This document shows, in pieces, positions 9,133 to 18,020 of a stretch of 64,000 bases of DNA (within the stretch, counting starts at the first letter, position 1; the number at the start of each line of letters is the position of its first letter). Position numbers and translations under genes: made by a program. The notes beneath the pieces are model-generated. The model was not told the origin of the DNA. It searched no databases and saw only the letters and a program-made list of their open reading frames with translations. Origin of the DNA: Methylomonas fluvii. GTDB taxonomy: Bacteria; Pseudomonadota; Gammaproteobacteria; Methylococcales; Methylomonadaceae. Location: NCBI RefSeq assembly GCF_014850975.1, contig NZ_JACXST010000003.1:620001-684000 (forward strand). The letters run 5' to 3'.

Positions 9133-10361
9133 AATTCCTGCTGTATATTCTCCTTTCGCTGGCAATACTCTTCGTAGGCTTACTGTTTTTCGCAATCGAC
9201 GATACGCCGTTGATAAAAATCCATCAGGGTTTAAACCGCGAAGACATACAGCGCGCGAAGCAGTTATTGCATGTGGCACCGGAGGAAAGAGGCCAAATTA
9301 AAACCGTTAGTTTGGACCAGAAGGACTTGAATATTGCGGTGAGTTATCTATTAAATCATTTTGCGGAAAATACGACGCAAATTCAGATTGTCGATGACAG
9401 ATTGATGATTCAGATAGCGATATTTGTGCCCAAAAGCCCCTGGGGTAGATATTTGGACTTTAGTTTTAATCTACGACAGGTAGATGATGCCATTGTTATC
9501 AAGTCGTTGAAAATTGGCGAAATCTCCATTCCCGATCCAGCTGCTAACCTCTTGATTCCGGCCATCGTGCATAACACGCCGCTAGAGCAGCATTGGCAAT
9601 TGTTGAGCCAATACGTCAAGAAAGTCCGCATTAGTCCGCAAGCTTTGGAAATTAGTTATCTAGGGTCCATCGTGGACGCAGCAAAGCAATTGGCTATCCA
9701 AAAACATCGGGATTACCCAAACCTGCATCGCTATCAACAGCAAATCAACGAAATCGTCAGCCAACATGACCCTAGCTGGCGCTTATCAATCACCGATTTG
9801 TTGCAACCTTTATTTTTGACGGCGTATCAACAAACACCGATGGCGGATGCCGTTCAGGAAAATCGCGCGATCATCATTGCTGTCGGCAGTTATATCTATA
9901 AACAGGACTTACGCCGCTATCTGCCGCTTGGCTTGGTTTACAGCAAGGAATATCCTGTATTTGCCTATAAGCGAGTGGATATACCTCAACATTTTATTGC
10001 GTCGGCACTATTGGCAATTCTTGATTCCTCATTACTCGGCGAGCAAATTGGTATCGATAAAGAATTGGGAGATGCGCAAAAAGGTAGTGGCTTCAGTTTC
10101 ATTGATCTGACAGCGGATCGAGCCGGTACTAGATTCGGTCAAATAGCCGTAGCATCAACCGAGAAAGCGAGGGAATTACAAAGAATTATGTCTAGCACTA
10201 AAGATTATTCGTCTATTATCCCGGAGCTACAGGACTTACCGGAACATATGGACGAAGCGACGTTTGTTAGCAAGTTTCATTCGGTAGGAAGTTCTGCATA
10301 CAACGAACTGATCCAACTAATTGACGACAGAATTACAGGCTTGCCGTTGTATCAATTATGA
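9126..10361 (+). CDS. Uncharacterised membrane-anchored protein coupled to ppx
   Basis: 411 residues starting with an uncleaved-looking hydrophobic segment (residues 1-24), so the protein is probably anchored in the inner membrane with a periplasmic body. I recognise no domain. The C-terminal half has a block that looks conserved (YPVFAYKRVDIPQHFIASA, then GSGFSFIDLTADRAGTRFG). The ATG overlaps the ppx stop (ATGCTGA), indicating coupled expression. A hairpin (AAACCAGA 10383-10390 with TCTGGTTT 10411-10418) between this gene and the convergent rpoS could be a weak two-way terminator. Function unknown. Confidence 0.75.
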   Translation: MLKFLLYILLSLAILFVGLLFFAIDDTPLIKIHQGLNREDIQRAKQLLHVAPEERGQIKTVSLDQKDLNIAVSYLLNHFAENTTQIQIVDDRLMIQIAIFVPKSPWGRYLDFSFNLRQVDDAIVIKSLKIGEISIPDPAANLLIPAIVHNTPLEQHWQLLSQYVKKVRISPQALEISYLGSIVDAAKQLAIQKHRDYPNLHRYQQQINEIVSQHDPSWRLSITDLLQPLFLTAYQQTPMADAVQENRAIIIAVGSYIYKQDLRRYLPLGLVYSKEYPVFAYKRVDIPQHFIASALLAILDSSLLGEQIGIDKELGDAQKGSGFSFIDLTADRAGTRFGQIAVASTEKARELQRIMSSTKDYSSIIPELQDLPEHMDEATFVSKFHSVGSSAYNELIQLIDDRITGLPLYQL

Positions 10362-10439
10362 GGTTCCTCAGAAAAGACACCCAAACCAGATCTGACAAAA
10401 GTCACACTACTCTGGTTTGCCGCCGGTTAAATTTTACTA

Positions 10440-11420
10440 TTAGCTAAAAATCGATTCGAACGAATAGCCGCTACTTTCAAGAATCTCTTTCAGACGCTTC
10501 AAGCCGTCCATCTGTATTTGTCTGACTCTTTCCCGAGTTACGCCCAATTCGAGCGCTACTTGCTCCAAAGTTGCGTTTTCGAATCCACAAAGGCCATATC
10601 TGCGACAAATGACTTCACGCTGTTTTTCGGCAAGCTGATAGACCCAGTAGGTGACGTTATTTTGAATAAAGTCGTCTTGCAAGATTTCAGCGGGATTACG
10701 GCTTTCTTCTTCGGAAATTGTCTCAAGTAGAGGTTTGTCAAAGTCCTTACCGAACGACACATCAACCGATGTGACACGCTCGTTGAGTTTCAGCATTTTA
10801 CTGACGGTTTTAGCCGGTTTATCAAGATGCCGGGCGATCTCGTCGACAGTAGGCTCGTGATCGAGCTGTTGCGCTAAATTCCGTTGCGCTTTCAAATAAA
10901 TGTTCATTTCCTTAACAATATGAATCGGCAGACGAATAGTTCTAGTCTGATTCATGATTGCACGCTCTATGGTCTGCCTGATCCACCAGGTTGCATAAGT
11001 TGAAAATCTGAAGCCTCGATCAGGATCGAATTTTTCAACTGCTCTGATCAATCCTAAATTACCTTCTTCGATTAAATCGAGTAAAGGGAGTCCGCGGTTT
11101 AGATAACGCCTGGAAATTTTCACAACCAGACGTAAATTGCTTTCGATCATAATTTTTCGGGCTTGTGGATCACCCTGCTGAGTGCGTCTGCCGTAGATTT
11201 TTTCTTCATCAGCAGTTAACAGCTGGGATTTACTGAGTTCATTCAGATACGCTCGAGTAGCATCGAAATTACTCTCATTTTGCGATTCGTTACTTTCTAT
11301 CTCGGCCAGCTTAAACGTTTCGTTCGGATCGATTTCGACAACTTCTTCATCGACATCATCAAAAGAAATGAAATCTGGAATATCCATATCTTTAATTACA
11401 TCTATCGTTTCTTCCATCAT
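10440..11420 (-). CDS. rpoS: RNA polymerase sigma factor RpoS
   Basis: 326 residues. An acidic N-terminus is followed by sigma region 1.2 ([20 protein letters not shown]) and region 2 ([44 protein letters not shown]). Region 3 ([10 protein letters not shown]) and region 4 ([29 protein letters not shown]) follow. Length and the lack of a long region 1.1 separate it from RpoD and fit RpoS, the stationary-phase and stress sigma factor. The usual upstream neighbour nlpD is absent; a DnaJ-like gene lies there after 484 non-coding bases. Confidence 0.92.
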   Translation of the reverse strand: MMEETIDVIKDMDIPDFISFDDVDEEVVEIDPNETFKLAEIESNESQNESNFDATRAYLNELSKSQLLTADEEKIYGRRTQQGDPQARKIMIESNLRLVVKISRRYLNRGLPLLDLIEEGNLGLIRAVEKFDPDRGFRFSTYATWWIRQTIERAIMNQTRTIRLPIHIVKEMNIYLKAQRNLAQQLDHEPTVDEIARHLDKPAKTVSKMLKLNERVTSVDVSFGKDFDKPLLETISEEESRNPAEILQDDFIQNNVTYWVYQLAEKQREVICRRYGLCGFENATLEQVALELGVTRERVRQIQMDGLKRLKEILESSGYSFESIFS

Positions 11421-11904
11421 GATTAATCTCCCAGGTATTTTGGCTTGCTGAATCGTTTATTTTTATTGGTACGTGTCTCGCCAGATAACTATTAATCCCT
11501 TAAAACTATTTAAATGCAGATAAGATTGAAACCCAACAACTGGATCGAAATTGCTCACTGTCAAAACCACTTAAGTCAACAGCTCAATCTTAACGACATC
11601 ATGCCTCTTCTTGTATTTTCGACTAATCTAATCGAAGGTACTAACCTTAACGGCGAGTGCCAATATAACTTTAAAAGATTTGTCTTATAAATTGAATTTA
11701 CTGATATTTTTGTGGTCCACATCTCTTTTTTGATTTTTATTCACAGCAGCCTCTTAGGCATTTTTTGCGACTAAAATCAGCAAGATCAAACTAAAACCCG
11801 AACCACTTCTAAATTATGAAAACAAGAAAGTGATGCGCGTCACATATATTTAAAATAACTGCAAAAATATACAATTCTGACTAAGTTTTAGCCGAACGGA
11901 CTTT
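11421..11904. other. 484-base AT-rich non-coding stretch upstream of rpoS
   Basis: No convincing ORF is present on either strand. It holds the rpoS promoter/leader and the 3' end of the DnaJ-like transcript. Its length leaves room for a long regulatory leader, as known for enterobacterial rpoS, but I could not define one. Confidence 0.5.
11829..11844. promoter_or_regulatory. CRP/FNR-family-like palindrome
   Basis: AGTGA TGCGCG TCACA differs by one base from the CRP consensus TGTGA-N6-TCACA. It lies about 400 bases upstream of rpoS and about 60 bases past the 3' end of the DnaJ-like gene. Binding by a Crp/Fnr-type regulator is inferred from the motif only. Confidence 0.35.
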
Positions 11905-12402
11905 TCAACGGCCTAACAAAATTTTTTTGGCTTGATTAATTTGGGCCGCCAAATAATCTGAACCGCCTCGATCAGGATGAAAGCGCGAAATGAGTTTACG
12001 GTGAGCCTGAATAATTTCTTCTTCGGTGGCGCCGGGAGTAAGCCCCAAAACCTCAAAAGCTTCCGTTGTTGTCATACCGGCTTGTCGAGATGGCCCAGGA
12101 CCTGGCTTACCATATTGCGGATTGCCAGCTTTGAACCGCAACCAAATGCTATGAAGCTGCGGCGCGTACCTTAATATTATGGGCATAGAACGCACTAAAA
12201 ACGCGAATATTACGCCGAATATCGCCAGCAGACCGCTAAGTTTTCCACTCAGCATCAGTACAAGCAAAATCAGCGCAACCGCAACCCAGGCCAGTTGTTT
12301 AAGTCGCTTGCTGCGCAATTCGGCTGGTAGCTTCATGAATCCCGGCAGCATTAAAACTGCCAGTACCAATGCCAACAATATCACTATTCGTATCACCCAC
12401 AC
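11905..12402 (-). CDS. Membrane protein with C-terminal DnaJ (J) domain
   Basis: 165 residues. Two or three hydrophobic segments occupy about residues 1-85. A Gly/Pro linker (KPGPGPSRQ) and a C-terminal J domain (EAFEVLGLTPGATEEEI, then the catalytic HPD in RFHPDRGGSDYLAAQINQA) follow. The HPD motif indicates that it can stimulate an Hsp70 ATPase at the inner membrane face. The layout is like small Tim14/DnaJ-like bacterial membrane proteins. The gene diverges from mobB with about 70 bases between them. Confidence 0.8.
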   Translation of the reverse strand: MWVIRIVILLALVLAVLMLPGFMKLPAELRSKRLKQLAWVAVALILLVLMLSGKLSGLLAIFGVIFAFLVRSMPIILRYAPQLHSIWLRFKAGNPQYGKPGPGPSRQAGMTTTEAFEVLGLTPGATEEEIIQAHRKLISRFHPDRGGSDYLAAQINQAKKILLGR

Positions 12403-12473
12403 TCCAAACGCTTCAACCGACGAACGTCATAATAACTTAGAATACGGTCAGTTCGACAAATGTAGAGAAGTCC

Positions 12474-12998
12474 ATGCCCCACCCTTCAGTCCTCGGCTTC
12501 GCGGCCGCCAGCGGCACCGGCAAAACCAGTTTATTGACAAAGCTTATCCCGATACTCAAAGCATATAATCTGCAAATCGGTGTGATCAAACACAGTCATC
12601 ACGACTTCGAGATTGATCAACCCGGTAAAGATAGTTTTCGGCTGCGCGAAGCGGGTGCTACTCCGGTTATGCTGGTTTCCCAGCACAGGCGTGCGGTAAT
12701 CACCGAATTGTCGGCAGATAGCGATATTTCACTGACTGAACAACTGACCTTGTTTCCCAATACAGGCCTGGATTTGATTTTAGTGGAAGGATTCAGGCAA
12801 GAGCGCTACCCCAAAATAGAGCTGTGCAGACCAAGCCTAGGCAAACCGCTGCTTTACCCTGAAGACCCGTCGATTATCGCGATAGCAAGCGATCAACCCC
12901 TTTTAACACCATCAGGCTTACCGTGCCTTGATTTAAACGATGCAAAGGCCATAGCCAATTTCATTATTGAAATCTTTTTGAAGCACCAACGTGACTAA
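12474..12998 (+). CDS. mobB: Molybdopterin-guanine dinucleotide biosynthesis protein MobB
   Basis: 174-residue P-loop GTP-binding protein with Walker A AAASGTGKTSLLTKL near the N-terminus. The MobB-typical segments GVIKHSHHDFEIDQPGKDSFRLREAGA and ILVEGFRQERYPKIEL are shortened here to their key residues: KH-HH-DF, GKDS, and the VEGF-K-E block. MobB assists MobA in attaching GMP to molybdopterin. The stop overlaps the GTG start of moeA, giving a mobB-moeA unit. Confidence 0.9.
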   Translation: MPHPSVLGFAAASGTGKTSLLTKLIPILKAYNLQIGVIKHSHHDFEIDQPGKDSFRLREAGATPVMLVSQHRRAVITELSADSDISLTEQLTLFPNTGLDLILVEGFRQERYPKIELCRPSLGKPLLYPEDPSIIAIASDQPLLTPSGLPCLDLNDAKAIANFIIEIFLKHQRD

Positions 12999-14235
12999 TA
13001 TCTGCTACCCCAACAAATACGATTTATTGAGCGTCGAACAGGCGCTATTGGAAATCCGCAAAGCTATCGAGACCGTTACCGAACAGGAGCTAATCGATTT
13101 GCCCCAGGCACTGGGTCGGGTACTTTTCGATACCGTGGTGTCTCCTATAGACATTCCACCTCAACGCACAGCGGCAATGGACGGTTACGCATTTGCTGCT
13201 GGCGATGTCTCTGCCGGGCAAGCAGCTAAATTGCAAGTAATCGGCATCGCGTGGGCCGGACGGCCGTTCTTGGTACAGCAGAAGCCTGGCCAATGCGTCA
13301 GAATATTCACCGGGGCGGTAGTCCCGGAATTTGCGGACAGCGTTATTGCCCAAGAACAAATTGAAACCGATGGTGACATCGTATCACTTCCAATTGACTG
13401 GCAGCCGTATAAAAATATTCGTGCAGCCGGCAGTGACGTTAAACAGCATGAGGAATTAATTACCGCACCGAAAAAGCTGACAGCTCGCGACCTCAGCCTA
13501 ATGGCCGCCGCCGGCATCGAAAAAATCAGCGTCAAACGCAAACTCAAAATTGGCTTTTTTTCGACTGGCGACGAATTGGTACCACTCGGAGAACCGCTAG
13601 CTATCGGTCAAATCTATGACAGCAACCGCTACCTATTAGCAGGACTAATATCAGACCCGAATCACACGGTCTCGGATCTGGGCATCGTCGCAGACGATCC
13701 CCTGAAACTCGAACAAACTTTCAAAAACGCAGCCCAGCAACATGACGCCATCATTTGCACCGGCGGCGCATCGGTTGGCGATGCGGATTTTGTTAAACAA
13801 ACGCTGGAGAAATGCGGACAGGTGAACTTCTGGAAACTGGCGATCAAACCCGGCAAGCCGCTGGCTTTTGGCAAAATCGGCAGCTGCTGGTTTTTCGGTT
13901 TGCCCGGCAATCCTGTCGCAGTCTTGGTGACATACGAGAAATTCGTAAAACCAGGCTTGGAAAAGCTTGCCGGCGTGCCCTCCACGCAAGCATTACGCTT
14001 ACGAGTTCATTGCGATAGCCCGTTAAAAAAATCACCAGGGCGGCAGGAATATCAACGCGGCATCCTGTACCAGCAGGCTGGAGGCGAATTAGCCGTCCGT
14101 CTCGCAGGCCAACAAGATTCTCATCAACTGAAAGTAGCCAGTCAGTCCAACTGTTTTATTGTGCTGGATGCTGACAGCACCGGTATGGACGCCGGGGAAA
14201 TGGTGACGGTAGAGCCCTTTTCTGCGGTGTTATAG
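12991..14235 (+). CDS. moeA: Molybdopterin molybdenumtransferase MoeA
   Basis: 414 residues, the usual MoeA length. Diagnostic blocks are RTAAMDGYAF (about residues 53-62), FTGAVVPEFADSVIAQE, GSDVKQHEEL, FFSTGDELV and ICTGGASVGDADFV. The substrate-site motif AIKPGKPLAFG is followed by FFGLPGNPVAVLVTYE. MoeA inserts molybdate into adenylylated molybdopterin in the cytosol. Translation starts at a GTG that overlaps the end of mobB, so the two are coupled. The gene ends convergent with the DUF3581 gene. Confidence 0.95.
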   Translation: MTNICYPNKYDLLSVEQALLEIRKAIETVTEQELIDLPQALGRVLFDTVVSPIDIPPQRTAAMDGYAFAAGDVSAGQAAKLQVIGIAWAGRPFLVQQKPGQCVRIFTGAVVPEFADSVIAQEQIETDGDIVSLPIDWQPYKNIRAAGSDVKQHEELITAPKKLTARDLSLMAAAGIEKISVKRKLKIGFFSTGDELVPLGEPLAIGQIYDSNRYLLAGLISDPNHTVSDLGIVADDPLKLEQTFKNAAQQHDAIICTGGASVGDADFVKQTLEKCGQVNFWKLAIKPGKPLAFGKIGSCWFFGLPGNPVAVLVTYEKFVKPGLEKLAGVPSTQALRLRVHCDSPLKKSPGRQEYQRGILYQQAGGELAVRLAGQQDSHQLKVASQSNCFIVLDADSTGMDAGEMVTVEPFSAVL

Positions 14236-14262
14236 ATAGACGGGGCCTTCTTCAAGGTAACT

Positions 14263-14287
14263 GCCGGAGTGGTGTGAGCGCTCCGGC
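14263..14287. terminator. Hairpin between convergent moeA and DUF3581 genes
   Basis: The arms GCCGGAG (14263-14269) and CTCCGGC (14281-14287) are perfectly complementary and lie in the 100 bases between two genes that end toward each other. There is no T-run, so terminator function is tentative. Confidence 0.35.
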
Positions 14288-14334
14288 TGGAGAACGCGTA
14301 AACCAATCAATCACGGAAACAGCGAAACGCACTG

Positions 14335-15063
14335 CTAAGCAGTTGCTTCGGCAAGATTTCCTAAATAACCGTGTTTTCTAGCCAGATATTCGTCTACGAA
14401 TGCTTGCATCGGCTCGGCTTCATAATCGCGTAAGCCGCTGACCGCCAGTTTTTTGAACCCGGAACCGACCACTTCTTCACCGCATTTGATTTGGAAATAA
14501 AGGTAGGCAGTGGCGCGTTTGCCATTGACTTCCATTTTCGGTTCCAGCATTTCCAGACGCGGGTTGTGGAAATCCATCCGGTTTAAGCTCAAGGTCATGC
14601 TTTCATAGATCACCAAAGGCCGGTCTATATTGAACATGACTTGCTCTTTAGCCAATAAAGGCACCAACACGTAAGGAAAATTCTGCCCGGAAAACGCCAC
14701 GTAGTCACGAATTAACGCTTCGATTAAAGCCGGATCGCGGATCACATCACCGGAGCGCTCGATCTGCAAATAAGTCTTGCCTTGACTGTCGGTCACATCG
14801 ATTTTTTCGGCGTCATCATCGGGAAAATTCAACAACACGCCATGACCGACCATCCCGGAAAAAATGAAGTGCATGTTTTGGCTAAGGCCGTATTTGTCCA
14901 ACACTAACGAGAATAATAGATCGCCCGGCACGCAAAAACGTTTTGCGTCTTCGTCGTGCAAGGGGTTGAAGTCATGAGCGACTTCCTTCGCAAACATGCT
15001 GGCCTGCGCAGCGCTGATGGCGACACTGCCATCCTGAATGGCATAGTATTCTTTTAGAAACAT
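14335..15063 (-). CDS. DUF3581 family protein
   Basis: 242 residues, cytoplasmic, no signal peptide. The opening MFLKEYYAIQDGSVAISAAQ and the segment HDFNPLHDEDAKRFCVPGDLLF match the gammaproteobacterial DUF3581 family. The DFNPLH-AKRF-VPGDLLF pattern also recalls the hot-dog-fold MaoC-type hydratases (DxNPxH), so a thioester-related role is possible but unproven. It lies just downstream of the rhodanese gene on the same strand with 15 bases between. Confidence 0.75.
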   Translation of the reverse strand: MFLKEYYAIQDGSVAISAAQASMFAKEVAHDFNPLHDEDAKRFCVPGDLLFSLVLDKYGLSQNMHFIFSGMVGHGVLLNFPDDDAEKIDVTDSQGKTYLQIERSGDVIRDPALIEALIRDYVAFSGQNFPYVLVPLLAKEQVMFNIDRPLVIYESMTLSLNRMDFHNPRLEMLEPKMEVNGKRATAYLYFQIKCGEEVVGSGFKKLAVSGLRDYEAEPMQAFVDEYLARKHGYLGNLAEATA

Positions 15064-15078
15064 AGCTTTATTAGTTGT

Positions 15079-15402
15079 TTAGTAACGTGGAACGGACGGA
15101 TCGCAAGTCACGGACCAGGCGTCGATGCCGCCCTTTAAATTGAACAGCCTTTGCAGTCCGGAATGCTGCAAAAAATTGCAGGCTTGCTGACTACGCATAC
15201 CGTGATGACAAATCACCACCACGTCTCGGTCCGCAGGCACTTCGTCGAAGCGCGCGGGTATTTGTTGCAGCGGTATTAATACGCTACCGGCTATCTTGGC
15301 ATAGGCAAACTCGTGGGGCTCCCTAACGTCCAGTAAAAATACCGACGGGTCGTCCTGTAAATGTTGTTTTAGCTGCTCTGGCGTGCATTGGTTTATTGGC
15401 AT
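15079..15402 (-). CDS. Single-domain rhodanese (GlpE-like)
   Basis: 107 residues with one rhodanese domain: FLLDVREPHEFAYAKI near the N-terminus and the active loop CHHGMRSQQACNFL, whose cysteine carries the persulfide. It probably transfers sulfane sulfur in the cytosol. Its start overlaps the end of the aminotransferase gene upstream on the same strand. Confidence 0.88.
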   Translation of the reverse strand: MPINQCTPEQLKQHLQDDPSVFLLDVREPHEFAYAKIAGSVLIPLQQIPARFDEVPADRDVVVICHHGMRSQQACNFLQHSGLQRLFNLKGGIDAWSVTCDPSVPRY

Positions 15403-16556
15403 ATGAATCTTTCCAGTCTTTGAAGCGCGGCGGCCATTCTATCGATTGAGGCGGTATATGCAAATCGAATGTGTTGGTGAGCCAGATACTGGCCAAAATC
15501 TTTGCCTGGCGTTACGGCTACCCCCTCTTGTTCGAGCAGCTGTTTAGCAAACTCAAAGCTGTCGTTGGTAAACGCACTGCAATCTGCGTAAATATAAAAG
15601 GCCCCTTGTGGTTTGCTGGCGATTTTAAATCCCAGCCGTAACAAGTTCTCGTAAAGAAAATCCCGGCGTTTCTCAAACTCGTCACGGCGGCTATGCAATT
15701 CCGCCATATTTTCAGCACTGAAACAGGCCAAAGCCGCGTGTTGTGAATGGGTAGGTGTGGAGATAAAAATGTTTTGCGCCAGTTTTTCCACGGCATCGAT
15801 AAAATCTTCCGGCACAATCAGCCAACCGATGCGCCAGCCGGTCATGCCAAAAAACTTGGAAAAGCTGTTGATAATAAACACGTCGTCGCTGAACTCCAAA
15901 GCGCTGCTGACGGTTTCGCCGTAAACAAGGCCATGGTAAATCTCGTCCGAATAAAAACAGCCCCCTAGGGCTTGCGTCTGCTGAATCGCAGCGCGCAGCG
16001 CGTTGTTACCGATGACGGTGCCGGTAGGATTGGAAGGCGAGGCGACTAACACGCCTTTGCTGGCTGGCTGCCAGTGCTGTCGAATCAATTCGGCGTTGAG
16101 TTGATAAGCCGTTTCGGCGCCAACATTGACGAACTGAGTCTTACCGTCGAACAATTGCACGAAATTATCGTTACAGGGATAACAAGGATCGGCCATCAAG
16201 ATTTGTTCGCCCGGATTTAAACTAATCCCAAACGCCAGCAAAAACGCGCCGGACGCGCCGGGGGTAATAAAAACCCGTTTTGGGTCAAGATTTACGCCGT
16301 ATTGCGCTTGGTAGTAATCGGCGATGCTGCGCCGCAATTCCGGCAATCCGGCCGCGGCAGTGTATTTGACTTCCCTACCCTGCATGAACGCATTTCCAGC
16401 GGCTAATATTGCCGGCGGGGTTTCGAAATCCGGCTCGCCGATTTCCATGTGAATAATGTCCCGGCCTTCTTGTTCCAGTTGCTTGGCGCGCTGTAATAAT
16501 TCCATCACATAAAATGAGCTGATGCCGCGCATTCGCTCGGCGACGTGGTGTTTCAT
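15393..16556 (-). CDS. Class I/II PLP-dependent aminotransferase
   Basis: 387 residues. The fold-type I pattern is complete: MEIGEPDFETPP, YTAAAGLPELRRSIADYY, GASGAFLLAF, SPSNPTGTVIG, YSDEIYHGLVY and the PLP lysine in INSFSKFFGMTGWRIGW (about residue 233). The C-terminal arginine lies in HIRFAYTAS. This is the aspartate/alanine aminotransferase-like group; the amino-acid substrate cannot be fixed from sequence. It heads a minus-strand unit with the rhodanese and DUF3581 genes. Confidence 0.88.
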   Translation of the reverse strand: MKHHVAERMRGISSFYVMELLQRAKQLEQEGRDIIHMEIGEPDFETPPAILAAGNAFMQGREVKYTAAAGLPELRRSIADYYQAQYGVNLDPKRVFITPGASGAFLLAFGISLNPGEQILMADPCYPCNDNFVQLFDGKTQFVNVGAETAYQLNAELIRQHWQPASKGVLVASPSNPTGTVIGNNALRAAIQQTQALGGCFYSDEIYHGLVYGETVSSALEFSDDVFIINSFSKFFGMTGWRIGWLIVPEDFIDAVEKLAQNIFISTPTHSQHAALACFSAENMAELHSRRDEFEKRRDFLYENLLRLGFKIASKPQGAFYIYADCSAFTNDSFEFAKQLLEQEGVAVTPGKDFGQYLAHQHIRFAYTASIDRMAAALQRLERFICQ

Positions 16557-16666
16557 GTCTAAATTCCGTTAGTAGAAAGCGCCTGCATCATAACAAACTT
16601 CTTGCTTGCCCCCGGCTATTCTGTTAAAAAGCCCCGATTTTTTTATAGACCGCCAGGAGTCATTGG

Positions 16667-17098
16667 ATGAACAATTCTAACCCTGCCGCATCGGAATTTA
16701 CTTTTAAGCCTTATGAGGAAAAAGAAGGCGAAGAGTACATGAACGAGGCGCAGTTGAGCCATTTTTCCGCCATTTTAAACAAATGGAAATCCGAATTAAT
16801 GATGGAAGTGGATCGCACCGTCCACCACATGCAGGACGAAGCGGCCAACTTTCCGGACCCCAACGACCGGGCTACGCAGGAATCAGAATTCAGCCTGGAG
16901 CTGCGCACCCGCGACCGCGAACGTAAGCTGATCAAGAAGATCGATGAATCCCTGAAGGAAATCGAGTCGGGTAACTACGGCTATTGCGAAACCTGCGGTA
17001 TCGAGATTGGCATTCGCCGCCTGGAAGCGCGCCCAACCGCCAACCTGTGCATCGATTGCAAAACACTCGATGAAATCAGAGAAAAGCAATTGGGTTAA
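16667..17098 (+). CDS. dksA: RNA polymerase-binding transcription factor DksA
   Basis: 143 residues. An N-terminal coiled coil carries the acidic tip region ([14 protein letters not shown], including the DxxDxA-type tip). The C-terminal zinc finger is C-ETC-GIEIG...C-IDC (C-x2-C-x17-C-x2-C). DksA works with ppGpp in the RNA polymerase secondary channel. A CAGGAG ribosome binding site precedes the ATG. Its TAA stop overlaps the apparent start of gluQ, as in many proteobacteria where the two genes are paired. Confidence 0.95.
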   Translation: MNNSNPAASEFTFKPYEEKEGEEYMNEAQLSHFSAILNKWKSELMMEVDRTVHHMQDEAANFPDPNDRATQESEFSLELRTRDRERKLIKKIDESLKEIESGNYGYCETCGIEIGIRRLEARPTANLCIDCKTLDEIREKQLG

Positions 17099-17994
17099 TT
17101 CTGCCCAATTCCGCACCCTACGTCGGCCGGTTCGCGCCCTCGCCTACCGGCCCACTTCACCTCGGTTCTTTATACACCGCACTTGCCAGCTACCTGGATG
17201 CCCGTCAGCATAAAGGGCTGTGGCTGTTACGCATCGATGATCTTGATACGCCGCGCAACATGCCGGGAGCCAGCGACGCGATTCTGAATTGTCTGCAAAG
17301 CTTTGGATTATATTGGGACGGCGAGGTGGATTATCAAAGCCATCATCTTGAGCAATACGAGCAGGCCATTAGCGAATTGCAAAAGCAGCAGGCACTTTAC
17401 CCTTGTACCTGTAGCCGCAGCTTATTGGCAAATTCGCCTTTGATTTATCCGGGCTATTGCCGCACAAACCCGCAATCGACTGATGCGCCACATGCACTAC
17501 GCGTAAAAACAGCGGATATTTCGACGCGCTTTGTTGATGATTTGCAGGGTGAAATCAGCCAAAACCTGGCAAGCGAGCACGGCGACTTTATCGTCAAGCG
17601 GAAGGACGGCATCATCGCCTACCAATTGGCTTGTGTTGTTGATGACCAACAGCAAAAGGTTAATCGGGTGGTGAGAGGTTACGATTTATTGGATTCGACC
17701 CCCAAACAGCAGTATTTACAGTATTTGCTGGGTTACCCGGTGCCGCAATACATGCACATTCCGCTGATTGTCGACCAAGAAGGCCATAAGCTGAGTAAGC
17801 AGACCCGAGCGGAAGCCATCAATCCCAATCAAGCCGCACCAACCTTGTTTCTGCTGCTAACCTTACTCCAGCAAAATCCACCGCCCGATTTGCGGCTGGC
17901 CGCAATCGACAGTATTCTGGAATGGGCCATTGAACACTGGCAAGCCCGATGCTTGACGAGCACCCAAGCCGTCTCAGCCTTACAACACCATTAA
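17098..17994 (+). CDS. gluQ: Glutamyl-Q tRNA(Asp) synthetase GluQRS, apparent ATT start
   Basis: This aminoacyl-tRNA synthetase paralogue attaches glutamate to queuosine in tRNA-Asp. Reading upstream of the first ATG (17260) recovers the essential N-terminus: [19 protein letters not shown] (class I HIGH-type motif) and [11 protein letters not shown]. The true start is therefore upstream of that ATG. Zinc-ligand cysteines appear in YPCTCSRS and YPGYCR, and the KMSKS-like loop is HKLSKQTR. Between the in-frame stop at 17071 and the motif there is no ATG, GTG or TTG, only ATT (17089, 17098) or CTG (17101). The dksA stop gives TAATT, one base from the common TAATG overlap, which favours ATT at 17098 (298 residues). 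Confidence 0.8.
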   Translation: MLPNSAPYVGRFAPSPTGPLHLGSLYTALASYLDARQHKGLWLLRIDDLDTPRNMPGASDAILNCLQSFGLYWDGEVDYQSHHLEQYEQAISELQKQQALYPCTCSRSLLANSPLIYPGYCRTNPQSTDAPHALRVKTADISTRFVDDLQGEISQNLASEHGDFIVKRKDGIIAYQLACVVDDQQQKVNRVVRGYDLLDSTPKQQYLQYLLGYPVPQYMHIPLIVDQEGHKLSKQTRAEAINPNQAAPTLFLLLTLLQQNPPPDLRLAAIDSILEWAIEHWQARCLTSTQAVSALQHH

Positions 17995-18020
17995 TAACGT
18001 TCAAAGAAGGAGGTTACGTT

